Shown: in pieces, positions 34,542-45,805 of the stretch
Layout of the letters: each line of letters starts with the position of its first letter
Position numbering within the stretch: position 1 is the stretch's first letter
NCBI GenBank assembly: GCA_002110485.1
Contig: MOWL01000007.1
Coordinates: 186,001-250,000, forward strand
Source: Emergomyces orientalis
Taxonomy: Eukaryota; Ascomycota; Eurotiomycetes; Onygenales; Ajellomycetaceae
Length of the DNA: 64,000 nucleotides
Direction of reading: 5' to 3'
Notes under the pieces: generated by a model
Database searches by the model: none
Seen by the model: the letters and a program-made list of their open reading frames with translations, nothing else
What the model was told of the DNA's origin: nothing
Position numbers and translations under genes: made by a program

Positions 34542-35018
34542 TTACATAAATTTCTCTCCATTCCACGTCGCACGTACCATGCCCCGTTGACTAAGGTCAA
34601 AAAGATCAGTAGCATTCAAAAATTGATCCGCTCCACTCAAACCTCGCCATGGGTTCGTTTTTCCGATGAAATAGTTCAAGTATGCGACGCAGCAGCTCCA
34701 CTTCCCATAGGAAAGCTTGCTGAAGAAAGTGTCTCCTATCATTTGGAGAAGGACTGATGCGAGAATGCGGTTCACCACGGACAGCAGGGCTGCTGGGCAC
34801 TGCGGCAAAGTCTCTTGAGCGAAGATTCGATCGAAATATGGGGCGGCACAAAAAGCCCGCGAACTGGGCTTGAGACGGGCCTTCCATTCTACTTTCTATA
34901 ATTGTCGATGCTAGAAATGAGAGTAGTCCAGGATCTTCGGTCTTCGGGTTCCCAGAAGCGGCTCCATAGTTGTTCGACCAAACAGTGGTGAAGCCAGAAT
35001 AGCCGGTACCTCCGGGAA
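34542..35018 (-). pseudogene. Probable remnant of an unrecognised protein gene with one frameshift
   Basis: After an AG acceptor-like site at 35020-35019, one minus-strand frame reads FDPVPGGTGYSGFTTVWS and PKTEDPGLLSFLASTIIESR, while the lower part is protein-like in a second frame: APYFDRIFAQETLPQCPAAL, then LLSVVNRILASVLLQMIG, GKWSCCVAYLNYFIGKTN and RGLSGADQFLNATDLFD, stopping at about 34542. The switch falls near 34850, around the T run before GTGCCGCCCC. Neither half matches a family I can name. The composition (folded-protein-like, many aromatic and Leu residues) is unlike the random frames around it. It could be an intact exon pair with an unseen intron, but the two frames nearly abut, so a frameshifted relic is more likely. 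Confidence 0.4.
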
Positions 35019-36137
35019 CTGGGTCAAAAGAAAACGGTGTTTTTCAAGGAATCTCAAGTAACAAGGGCGGCTTTGCTGTGTCTGTTGTTAAAAATCAGGG
35101 AAAAAATGATTAGTAGTTTTGCCCCTGATTCCAGAAGCCCTTTTGACGCCGCTGAGCGAAAAGGTCTGCATTCTCAGCACGCTCTGCTGGGTACCTTTAG
35201 AAGGCTGTTATCCAGCCAGAATCAACAAAGTGCAATACCACAGACCATATTATCCTTTGAGTACCAAAGATACGTTGAAGAATGTGGAATTGTGACTTTA
35301 CGTGAGAATTTGAGAAGATTGTTGGAAAGGGGTTGTCAGGATCTAGGACAATCGATCAATGTTTCCAGTGTATTCTCGAGCGACAGTAAGAAATGCGGTG
35401 AGATAAAACAAAAATCTGGAAATGATATCATGACATTTAGTGAATAAAGTAATCTGGCTAGTTCCGTCGCTGACGTAGTAAAAAAAATATGCAATTGTAT
35501 TTCTAATAATAAGCAACCATTGATAAAAATTACCATGTTTCTAACCATGCTAGTAACAGAAATAACGGGTTATGATAATTCTGCCGAATCAATGAGAAAT
35601 AGCACAGCAGTGAGCGATGATGCAATCAATCCCTCCATGGTGGATCGTGAGTAACAAAACAGGTCATGCGAAGAACCCAGTCGATCAAAAGTAGTCGAAT
35701 GTATGTAGACCACGGCGGGGTAGAGTTCGTAGTTCCCCATGTCAAACACGCCAAGAATGAGGGGATCCAAACTCATCACAGCTCTGTACAGTACATGTAC
35801 CCATTGCCTATCAATCATCCAGGAATATCCCTCCCTATCTCCGTGAAAGCCTTAGCCCCCCATCCAACTGGAAAAGGGCAACGGGTGTGATGGTGTATAG
35901 CCTGCCCTGCACACGCCCCTAAGAATGGAGAAGGGGGGGAAAAAAGGTGACGAGGGACTGGTCAGCCGACCAAAATGAATGGCAGACAGCCAAACAAAGC
36001 CCATCACTGAATTTCCCTTTTACCCCTTCTCAATCATATGAACTGGAAAATGGAGCCCCGCTCCATTTTAACCTAAATAGCCCACCACCTTCCTTTATTC
36101 AAGGTTATTAAGATGATTATTTATTGATGTGTAGTAT
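35019..36137. other. Gene-poor intergenic DNA
   Basis: AT-rich sequence with an unsupported 136-codon frame at 35037-35447 (plus). One TGTACAGTACATGTAC motif lies at 35785-35800. No gene supported. Confidence 0.45.
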
Positions 36138-36296
36138 TTAGTGACGTTGGTTTGGTTTCCCGTTTCCTCCCATCCCATCGCCCGTCACATCCACGCTTAA
36201 ATAGTTTTTAAGTTCGCTGGCTTCTCCACCAGGACCAGCAGTTGCGCGACGGCTCGCAGCGGACTGTTGACCAGGTTTTCGGCCATGCGTATCCAT
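36138..36296 (-). CDS. Possible small protein gene or terminal exon (52 residues)
   Basis: A minus-strand frame from ATG at 36296 to TAA at 36138 encodes 52 residues, starting MDTHGRKPGQQSAASRRAT and containing AGPGGEASELKNYLSVDVTG. It is Gly/Ser/charge-rich, far more GC-rich and codon-balanced than the AT-rich DNA around it, and looks like a hydrophilic small protein. The frame is open a little further upstream (HLGSAM), so it may be the last exon of a spliced gene whose other exons I could not place. A TATAAAG-like sequence lies about 35 bp before the ATG, close for a promoter of this start. No family recognised. Confidence 0.35.
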   Translation of the reverse strand: MDTHGRKPGQQSAASRRATAGPGGEASELKNYLSVDVTGDGMGGNGKPNQRH

Positions 36297-39200
36297 AGCG
36301 CTTCCAAGGTGGGATCCATAGGTTATTCTTTATATTTGGCATCGCGCTTAACTCTGCTCTGCTTTATGCAGCTCAATCACACACGCCGCTCACGGAATGT
36401 CAACTGTGAATGATATGTTCAGAAAAGCAAACCTGTGGCTGTCAGTAAATGCGCAAAGGATTAATGAGGGGCAGATTAAAATCATATCAGATCAAAATCA
36501 GATTAGGGCACAGGCAAGGATCCAATTACATAATAAAGCCCTAGTTAGCGATGCATGCCCACAAACAAAAGATGAAATGAAAGGAGGGAAAAAGGGAAAA
36601 AAAGGCAGAAGAAAAAAAAGAAAAGAAAACCCAAATTCCCCCGGACATACGGACGAAAGAGAGCGAAAGGCGCCAAAATGGGTTCGTTGCATCGCGCCAA
36701 ATGGGAACCACCAGGACTCAGGCAGGGATTGAGGAGAAAAAGGCAAACAAAAGAGACATGCCTCTTCTCTTCTCAGCAAATCGATGAATTCTTCGGGATT
36801 TAGGGTCCTGCAGCATTGACACGAATTACTTGCATACTTTCTCTCTTCCTTTCGTTCTCTTTTATTTTATTTTATACTTTCTTGCGCAATGCAAGGAGGG
36901 GAAGAAAGGTTTCTCAGCACAAATCACGAAACAAAGCCCGAGGAGTGGCAGATCAGGGACGACAGGGTTCGCATTATTGGACAAGGGGGTGAGTAAGCCA
37001 CACTCTGGGACAAACGAGTAATGTAAAGGAAAACAATGAATTATGGGAAAATACAAAAAAAGATACTTCCTCGCATCATGCATATATATAATCCGTACGC
37101 GACATAAACAAACGACTGGTTTGAAGTACGCACATAGTTACATGTACTGTACATCCTGCGTCGACTGTCTTTCGAAGAAAAATCTTCTAGGCTCTTCTTG
37201 GAGTAGCAAACGGGCTTGATGTTCGCTGAGTTGGCCCAGACGCTATAAAAGCATAATTTTTGTTGCGTTGGTCTGGAAGGGATTGGACCTAAACCCGCCG
37301 AAGCTAAATATTTACACGCAGGGACTTGGTGGATTCCTTGGGGGGGAGCGATTCCCGCCATCCTTCCATGCGCTCGCTGTGGATGGGGTGCGGATGATGT
37401 GCCTCTCCCACCACTCCATTTTCTTACTCGATGGAGTGGATTGGGTTGGTATGTTTGACTGACGGGTGGTTAACCCCTGCCCGACTCCTGCCCCATTTCC
37501 CCTTCCCTGCCTCGACCCGCTGGCGGCCGCCTGCAGGCGGGAAGACAGGATTGCTACTTGAGCTAAGTTAAATGGGAGCAGCGCTGGAAAATTCTGGTGT
37601 CAGAAACCTCCAGCCAACGTTTGTTCATGCATATCGAAGGAGATAAAGGGAAAAATACTTAACGTTTTATCTAAGGACATACAGGACATATTCATGCGCA
37701 GTCGAGCATATTATTCTTTCCTTTTTTTTTTTGTTCTGCGCAGATACCCAACATAATGAAATATGGAAATCATAAAATACCTGATTTTAGATATAGGTCG
37801 CTGTATGATACACACTACACATTTCATACGGCGTATTTTTTGTATGTAACTAAGTATTTTACGTATGTTACACATACACTGAGTACATCACACCAAACCC
37901 AAATGCCCGTCAAGCGTTGTACAGTAACTACGGAGTACATACTTCTCAAATCAACAACCTGGAGGCTCTTTGTCTTGCTGATTCATCGTCAAGGTTAGGT
38001 AGTTATGCCCTTCCTGATTGTCTATTCCTTACATTGCTTCAACTCTGAAGTGAGTATGTTAATTTACACAGTTCAGGGGCGAAAATTGTCAAAAATAAGA
38101 TTGATTGCTCAGCTTCTACAGTATGTGTTTGAAGGAGTTCTATCCTGGTGGTTGAACGAATTCACATCCATGTAATATTATTTATGTGGTCTGTGGCAAT
38201 ATGGCCTGTGAGCGAGATTGGTCAGACAGGATTAGATCGAAGGAAAAAAAAAAATTGAATGTACTATACGTGAAAAATACAGGTGCAGTTAACCTACTAA
38301 AACACGACGAAGTGGAAAGTTACATTGTGACATCCATATGTACCCTACCTACTCTTTGCTCTTTGTTTTCTGTCATCACAGTCTGAGATGGGTATTGATG
38401 TTTTTTTGTTTTATATCTAGCCTTTCCTCTCGACACAATGCACTTATTCCAACTCAACTTTCACTCCCCTTAGGTTCTGTCTATGGATCAAAAACAAAGC
38501 CATTGTCCCATTTTTTATCTCCTGCGTATCCACTCAGGATACCATCCCGTCTCATCTACTCTCACCGTCTTTTACGAAAGCTTCAACTTTTCTACCTGAT
38601 GCCTCAAAATCTTTCATTTTGAAACTTGCGGTCTGCCCAACGAGATTTGCCAGCATTTTTTTCAGTTCTTTCTAAATAAAATAGGAAAAAGAAATTATCC
38701 CCCCCCCCGAGTTTTCTGCTATCTATTTACATATTTTTACTGCTGTTGCTGCAGTAATTCACTGCACTGCGCCTTTTCGTAACTCCCCAAGGCATGAAAT
38801 TTTGCTGCCCAACCAGGCACGCCATTATCTTCTATTGTCCATCATGCTGGGCTGCAAAGCTTCTTCTATTCTCTGGCCTCAAGCATAAATAATGGCTACT
38901 TTCGGTCTGCTATTAAAATACAGCGGTAGTAGAGGTAATACTTTTGGCTGTGTTTTTTTTATTTAATTTTTATTTCGATGAAGTGACTGAACAAGAGATT
39001 GCTATTTGTGTGATTGTTTCTATCTTGGCGTTATAACATTCTGCAACTGCGCCTGATTGGACGTAGAAGCTAAAAGCTGCCCCCTCGTTTTTGAATACAA
39101 ACTTTGGCCAATTAATCCCGCTCTATCTTCAGTGGAGGTATGCTTCACCTTTGTCTCTGAGGACGTATGGAATGGGCCTCGTTCCCTATCATTGCAACAT

Positions 39201-42200
39201 TCTGATGTTTTCGATATCGATACCACCCAACTCAACAAATAGTACACCCGATCCAGCTTCAGTTTCAGCTGGTGTGAGTCAAGCTGAAATAAAAATAACA
39301 ATAGGAAGAAGCCCCAAGGCAATTTTTTATTTACTTTCTCCCTGTGGCGACTGGAGGCTTTTTATTGCAGGATATCTACTTCGACTGCTGCCACTGGATT
39401 CACTCGGATGAGATAAACGTTAGAACATAGAATACCTGCTGACTGACACTTTTAAGTTACTTGGCAAAAAGGGGAATCATCTCGTTATGTGACTGGTATG
39501 TTAGATCTGTAACTGTTGGAGGAGCATACCTTTAAGGAAATGAAGGCAACCATAAATCGGGCGAGGATTGCAGTGAGTTGATGGTTGGGAGATGGTTGGA
39601 AGTGGGTGGCGGGTATATCAACTTTTGTTTAAGGGCTTGGCTGGGTATTGGACGGTTTTAATCGCAACCACAATCTTGCTGTCTAACTCTAACTCATATG
39701 AAAGTATCATACTTCACGTTATTCATTAAGGTATCATCTTTCTTTTTGAGTCATAACTGGAGGAAGAGAACTCCTATCTATTTCTGTAATATCCCAGCAC
39801 GCGCTCACATGATCTCCCGAAATCCTGCCTCATCACCACACACTTATACATGTTGATACTCTTCAAAGGAAAAATTAATAAATAAATAAAACAAGATATG
39901 AAACAAGATATTTCAATAATACGTGAAGATTGCCAATGACTCATTTTATTCATTCCTTCGTGGTGACCTCCGCTCGATTTCTTTCTATTGGTCTCGTGGC
40001 AAAAAAGCCATATCTAATCATTGCAAGTATATCTCATTCCGAAAATTCATGGGATATATCCCTATCCGGCGCTCATGAAATAGGAGGCTATTCCCACTCC
40101 TCCCAGGAAATTGATAATGAGGCTCTGCTAACTCCATGGACAATTCTTTTCATCGAAGATGGCTCTTTTTGCTCACTCTAAGTCCCGATGAATCATTCCA
40201 TTGGGTTACTGGCTAACCACCTGCTCCAATAATAGACCATATTCGATAACTTACCACCCCCTAGGGATCAGGGTGCCCTCAACATCCAACCAACCATCAC
40301 AGTCACGGTGGTTACAGTCATGAATCAACAATTAATCCACTAACAACAGCCTATCATACTTTTGAAACTGCCTGGTAAAAGGAGGACACTGTAAAAAGGT
40401 TTGGCAGATATTGATATCAACTGGGAGATGATGATTAGCTATAGCAACCCGGGACTTAGGAGAAGGTAAATCTCTTGAGCACATACTATCCAAACTGAAT
40501 TCAGCGCGTTGGCAACCCCCAAATCATCATCATTTGCTCAGAATCCAATCGTTTTTCAGCTGCGGCCCTCTCTTTATCCCGAAACGGAAGTATTGCTCGA
40601 ATAGCGAAGGTAGCCCCGTGGCTTCTCTTCCTCGCGGCTTAAGCTCAGCTATGCCGTCGAATAGAGATCATGGCCCAAAAATAGGCCAGATGGTACCTGA
40701 GATGTGCTACTTTTCTTAACTATAACTAGAATACCCCGTAATTGCATGGGGAATTGCCATTGAGATGAACCAAATCATTCATTAGGTTATAAAACTTTCG
40801 TTCATCAAGCGGTTCAACGAAGTATTTTGGTCAAAGTTAGAAACTGAGCTAAATCAAAAATTTATTCGAAAATGGATATAAAAAAAAGAAGGTTTATTAG
40901 CAGGAGAATATAACACACCATACACTAGAGGATGGCGATTTTTAGGATTTTTAGGATTATTATTTATTTTTTTGGGTATTTCCATAAACAATCTCACAAA
41001 CATGGGTTGTATAACTGCTCAAGAGTGGAAATCCATTAGTTACCGTGATAGCCAGCCGCCAGACTATCTATCTATCTATAGGCTCCCAGGTTTCCCGCGT
41101 CATCAATCCAACAGCGCTTGAAACGGGTCGCCATTGTCAGCAGAAGGCTCCATAAGTCAGAGAGCATTTATGAGAGAGAGTGTTTGATGATAAACCGATG
41201 TTGTTGGGCCTCCTTGTAACAATGTTATCGAGATATACCGGTTCTCCTGTTGGAGTTGGGAGTGCGTTGGACCAACACTCTAATCAACAGCCGCATAATC
41301 TTATTTTGCCTTTTATTTAAACTCATTCCTGTTTAAACAAAACATCCAGGCTAGGACGTTGGGGCCCCAGCTTTTTTGGGGGCGATCAGTGCATGAGAAT
41401 AATTAATTAGTTACCCAGATAAGGTCTGAAAAAAAGAAAAAGCATGCTATATTAAACGGCAGAAAAAAGCTAGAAGGCCGAACGGGGATTTAATTATTCT
41501 TATTAACTGGGGTCGGGAGGAAGGACCCAAATTATGCGGCGCAGCGTCGGATGCATGACACAGCCGCCACACCGGGGGGTGGCGGAAGAGTTTTTTTCAT
41601 CACATTTCAGCCCGAGCTGCAGCCAACCTGTAGATATTTTTGTTCTATCTTTAGAACACACTGCTTCCTGTGGACGACTTCTTTTTCATGGACTTTTCAT
41701 GTTAACCATGGTTTTGTATTTATTACTGAATAATCAATATATCATTATTAAGAAGGATCTTGTGTGATCGGGGGCCGAATGTATGGATGTGCTACGTCAT
41801 TAATAAGCCTTCAGCTGAGAGAACAACCGATGGGTTGGAGGCATCAATAAATTCGCGGGTTATATCAGTTGGGTCCAGCTTCTGTTTTCCCTTCTTTTCC
41901 GGAGTTTCGGGCCCCAGAATTAAGGGGGCAGTTATTAATGTTCCCGAAAAAAAAGCAAAAATAATAATAAACGGCCATTGTCGAGGCTTTTTTTCCAGAA
42001 AGTACGGATTAACTTTTAGATTACCCGTTCTAAACTATGGCATCTCACCGAATGCCGTGGCAATGATGTATTCGTGCATATGGAATCACATTTGTAACTC
42101 TAGTCCGCCGCGATAACGGGTGGATTTTCGCGGAGGTCATCGCTGTTAGTGGCGCCGCGATAGGAGGCCCCCATGGGCGGCTAGGAATAATAATATCAAC

Positions 42201-45200
42201 ACCAAGCAAAAGCAAAAAAAGCCTTGAAATAGTTATGTAGTTGAACAGTAGTGAATGAACATTATCATAACATTATGAACTACTGAATTTTTAATCATGA
42301 GTGATTCCAATTCGGCGCAAAGGGTTAGTTGCCGAACGGGGTACAGCATAAGCCAGGCAAAAACACTTTATTTGTATGCAACCTCGCAACGCAGCGCAGT
42401 GGTACGTTGCGGCGGGGATGTACACAGATTGTTTTTCCTGGAAAAAAAAGGGCACTTCTTCTACCTGAGATTCTAGCCAGGAGAATTGAAAGTATCCGGA
42501 GTCTCATTGTGCTCCGTATGGTATGGTACAGTACATCTGCAGGTACTCTACCAGCGCATGTATATCGTTCCGCTAAATCTCCATATAAAAGGTTAGGGAG
42601 TTGAATGTAGCGATGCGAAGTCTCTTTGTAGCAATGTAAGTAACTACCCGTTCGTAGTTTTACGTTCGTATTATTAGAAATACTGACCCCCGCTATATGT
42701 CGGTCATGCTATTGCAGCAAAAGCCATGTGTGCGGTCTCGGTGCCAGGGATCCTCCCATCTTCCTCGTTCTGGGGCAGCCACACACATCGCAGAGGCCAT
42801 ACAACATTACCACTCCATTGGCATACCTGCAAAATGTTAGCCTCATTTTTGGATTTGTGTTCGGGTTTGGCTTCCTTGTGCCCGGTGCATCATTCGGGGC
42901 AGAGTTATGCGCTCTGTGTTTGGTCGACCATTGCTGTATGAATGCCCTGGGCCACCCACAACGTTGGGATGGAAGAGTAATACATGTGGTAGTTAATCAG
43001 AAGTGCGCCTGACAGATCTATATATTTTCCCTATGGATGGATTTTTGGTTTATCTGGGACGAATTGGTTCCAAAAGATTGAACAGCGGCTAATCAGATTG
43101 TCCTTCGCCCCATGGATTCAATGGCGGAAGCTTCAGCCATAAAGTTAAGGCACGTCCCGGGGAATGGGGGGTTTTTTTTTTTTCCACTTCAAGTATTTTA
43201 TTGTTCGAAGAAAAGGAAAGTAATTGGACGATACACATCCCCTCCAGTCTCCCATTTTAAATGATGATTCTGAATTTTTCTTCACTCTCTCTTTCACATG
43301 TGAAATGAGAATGGCACAGTCGAAACGACCAACCCCCCCCGGTTCGCGGAGTTTTAGTTTTCGCCCCATGGGGCAAATTGTAACGACCACAACGTCCAAT
43401 CCGAAGACTGGCAGAGACGGATGTTCTGGATGGGGAGTCATACATAGTAATTATTGCTTCTTATAGGTATCTAACTCCCTGAGAAACCCCTCCCCTTCCA
43501 ACCTCTAGAGAGGTTCTCCAGACCTGAGGCCCAGCGGCCACAGCGCGCGACCATACGGGCGGGGCACGCTAGGAGGGCGGCGGAAGTGGCTGAGATGGCC
43601 AGTGAGATGGGCTATCAAAGGTGAAAAAAGAGCATTATTAGCTGAGATTTAATCTACAAAACACGTCATTTGTTGCACGCGTTCTTCCGCAGGCAGCAGC
43701 TGTCAATGAACGCGGCAGAGGCATGGGGCAAAATATCATAAAAACTAAAATAAAATAAAAACTTGAATATGGGCAAGTTACCAACCAACTTATGGTTCTG
43801 GGGTTTTTTTAACAAACGTCGTCATCCATCACATTTTACTGTAGGAGAATGCTTGCGATGAATTCAATAATTTTAACCTCTTCTTCCCTCTGTTCTTTTT
43901 TTTTTCCTTTATCGCCCGCCCTGCCGTCCCCTGGAGCCTCCCTTACCATACCAGGCAGCCGTATTTATTTTTATTTAGAAACACCACGGCAAGATAATGA
44001 TGATGACTCCCACTAAAACTATTGAATTGGTGGTATGGAGAAAAAAAACCTTAAAAAACCAAAAGAAATAATTAATTGGGAGGTATTGCTGCCATTGCCA
44101 CAATTGAACTAGGGGTGAGCTGATGAAACCTTCGCCGTCATCGCCAACGCCCGCTAGGGATGATGTTAACATGTTCAATGGCGCGCTTCACAAATTAAAG
44201 TGAATTTTTTTTTTTTCAATCCCAGGTTCGTCTCCTTTTTTTCTGGATATTCATAGGGGAGGTCCCTATTAATAATTATTCCATCCATACGGAGTAGTCG
44301 AGCTGCAGAAGGATTGAGTCACGTTTTTGCTTGTTGTGCACAGCCATCCATGTATTCCTATGCGAGTTTGCCTGGCGATGAAAAAATAAGAGGTGAAGAG
44401 AGAAAACGTCCAGCTAACTGATCTGTAACAATAATGCTAATCGATTTCTGTGAGCTTCCAGCGTTTTGCCATGCAATCCATGCAGAGGGTTGATATTATT
44501 AGAGCGGGTTTTGTCATCCCTGCTTACTCTGTTTGAATTCAAGCGCAATGTTCCTGGGACTTTTGAAGGATAATTTTTGTTAGATTTGCAAGCAGTCTCT
44601 GATATTTCGTTGGAGTGTGTGTGTGAGAAATAGAGAAAAATGACTGTGTGTGTGGAGGGGGTGAAGGGATAGAACTAGTAATACGGATACGAAACCGTCC
44701 GTCACCGTGACTGGTATTACTGACTGGTACGACGATTTTCCAACGTTTCCCTGCCTAATAATACAGCTGGTGTATGGATGGATGAGTCCACGTATCATCG
44801 GCGGCTGGACGGGGTCTGTACAGGGATTATAAGGGGGAGCCAAGCCAATGAGGGCGGGAGGTGTCTGCTACTGGGCCATGCATTTGAGCATCTAAACTCC
44901 ACGCCATTGGGGGCCCAAGCCACCAAAAATGAATAGTAGCCTGGGTTGTACCTGGGTATTGTAGAGGCTTGTATTAACGGCGTAATACTGCCCAGACCCT
45001 CGCTCGCTTGTCGTATTTGTGTGCACGGTACTTTCCACTTGGTATCATGCCCGTATGCGCGGTATATACGTACCCTTACAGTACATGACACACACACACA
45101 CACACACACGCACCTCTCTTTCTCTGCCTTTCCCCGCCTGTGTCTTAATAAATACAATACCCGCTGTTTCTTCGCCCCAACCTCCTACTTCGGATTTTCT

Positions 45201-45446
45201 TCTCTTCTCTCTCTCTCTTTTCTCAACTTCACACAATTCATATTCCTCAACATCTATTCCCAGAGAAGAGTCTTGACTGACAACCGTCGTCCCACGGTTA
45301 TCCTGAATCTTCATTCCACTCTAGTCCCACCGACCTCCGTTTTGTGGTCGGCTCTGTTGTTTGGATCCCTCTCGACCCAAGATCCTCCCTACTCCTCTTC
45401 TCTCTTCTCTCTGTTCTCTCGACCAGGAGTCGTTGCCAGAGCTCAA
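36297..45446. other. Gene desert of about 9 kb
   Basis: No frame longer than ~118 codons looks like protein, and no domain, exon series, tRNA or intact transposon was found. The sequence alternates AT-rich blocks with a few GC-rich patches (37500-37530, 42110-42170, 43540-43600). Homopolymers are common: long T runs near 37720, a C run at about 38700-38708 and T runs near 43900 and 44205. Copies of GTAC[A/T]GTAC-type words occur near 37143, 42526 and 45077, and TACGGAGTA words at 37929 and 44288. The right-hand end must include the promoter of the gene at 45805. Confidence 0.45.
45088..45109. repeat. (AC)11 dinucleotide microsatellite
   Basis: Eleven AC units lie just downstream of a TATATA sequence (45063-45068) and at the beginning of the pyrimidine-rich leader of the gene at 45805. 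They may fall within the promoter or the first bases of the transcript. Confidence 0.9.
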
Positions 45447-45512
45447 ATGCACGACGGGCAAGATCAGTCAAAACTCTTTCTCTTGCCTCCTCTGGATACC
45501 TCACCGCGGTGA
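45447..45512 (+). promoter_or_regulatory. uORF1 (21 codons) in the leader of the gene at 45805
   Basis: ATG at 45447 opens a frame of 21 codons (begins MHDGQDQSKLF) ending in TGA at 45510-45512. It is the only ATG I find between about 45110 and 45787, so in a leader starting near the TATA-like site it would be the first met by scanning ribosomes. Existence depends on the true transcript start and on no leader intron removing it. Confidence 0.45.
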
Positions 45513-45787
45513 CGGGCTTCTTGATATCCCCCCCCTTTTTTTTATATATCCCGGTTTTGTCCCTTTTGTTGCAATTTTGGGAGCGATATCCTGTACAATA
45601 TACTTGTGATTTTTGTGCGCTCTTTTTTCCTTCCATACCTTTTTTCTTTCTTTGTTGCTTTTTTTGCGTGCCATTTTAAACTGGGAAGGGTTTGCTTTTT
45701 CCTTTTAAACCATTCTAAAAAGAAAAGGGAGTTAATCTGTTCTTTTTTTTCGTCTTAATCGGCGCGGTTCAATTTTTCGGTGTCTCT

Positions 45788-45805
45788 ATGCCCGTCTATC
45801 GATAA
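45788..45805 (+). promoter_or_regulatory. uORF2 (5 codons) overlapping the main start as TAATG
   Basis: ATG at 45788 encodes MPVYR and stops at TAA 45803-45805. The last A of the stop is the first base of the main ATG (45805-45807). This termination-reinitiation arrangement would couple main-frame translation to the uORF, or make ribosomes that skip it start correctly. The overlap is read directly; the effect is inferred. Confidence 0.55.

Noticed and set aside
36397..36732. 111-codon Lys-rich plus-strand frame
   Set aside because: The Lys-rich part comes from an A-rich purine tract; the start shows no homology or coding-like composition.
44946..45679. Overlapping frames of 85-188 codons in the leader of the gene at 45805
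   Set aside because: They are translations of a pyrimidine-rich leader and the AC microsatellite and end in low-complexity Ser/Phe/Leu runs; only the short uORFs were kept.
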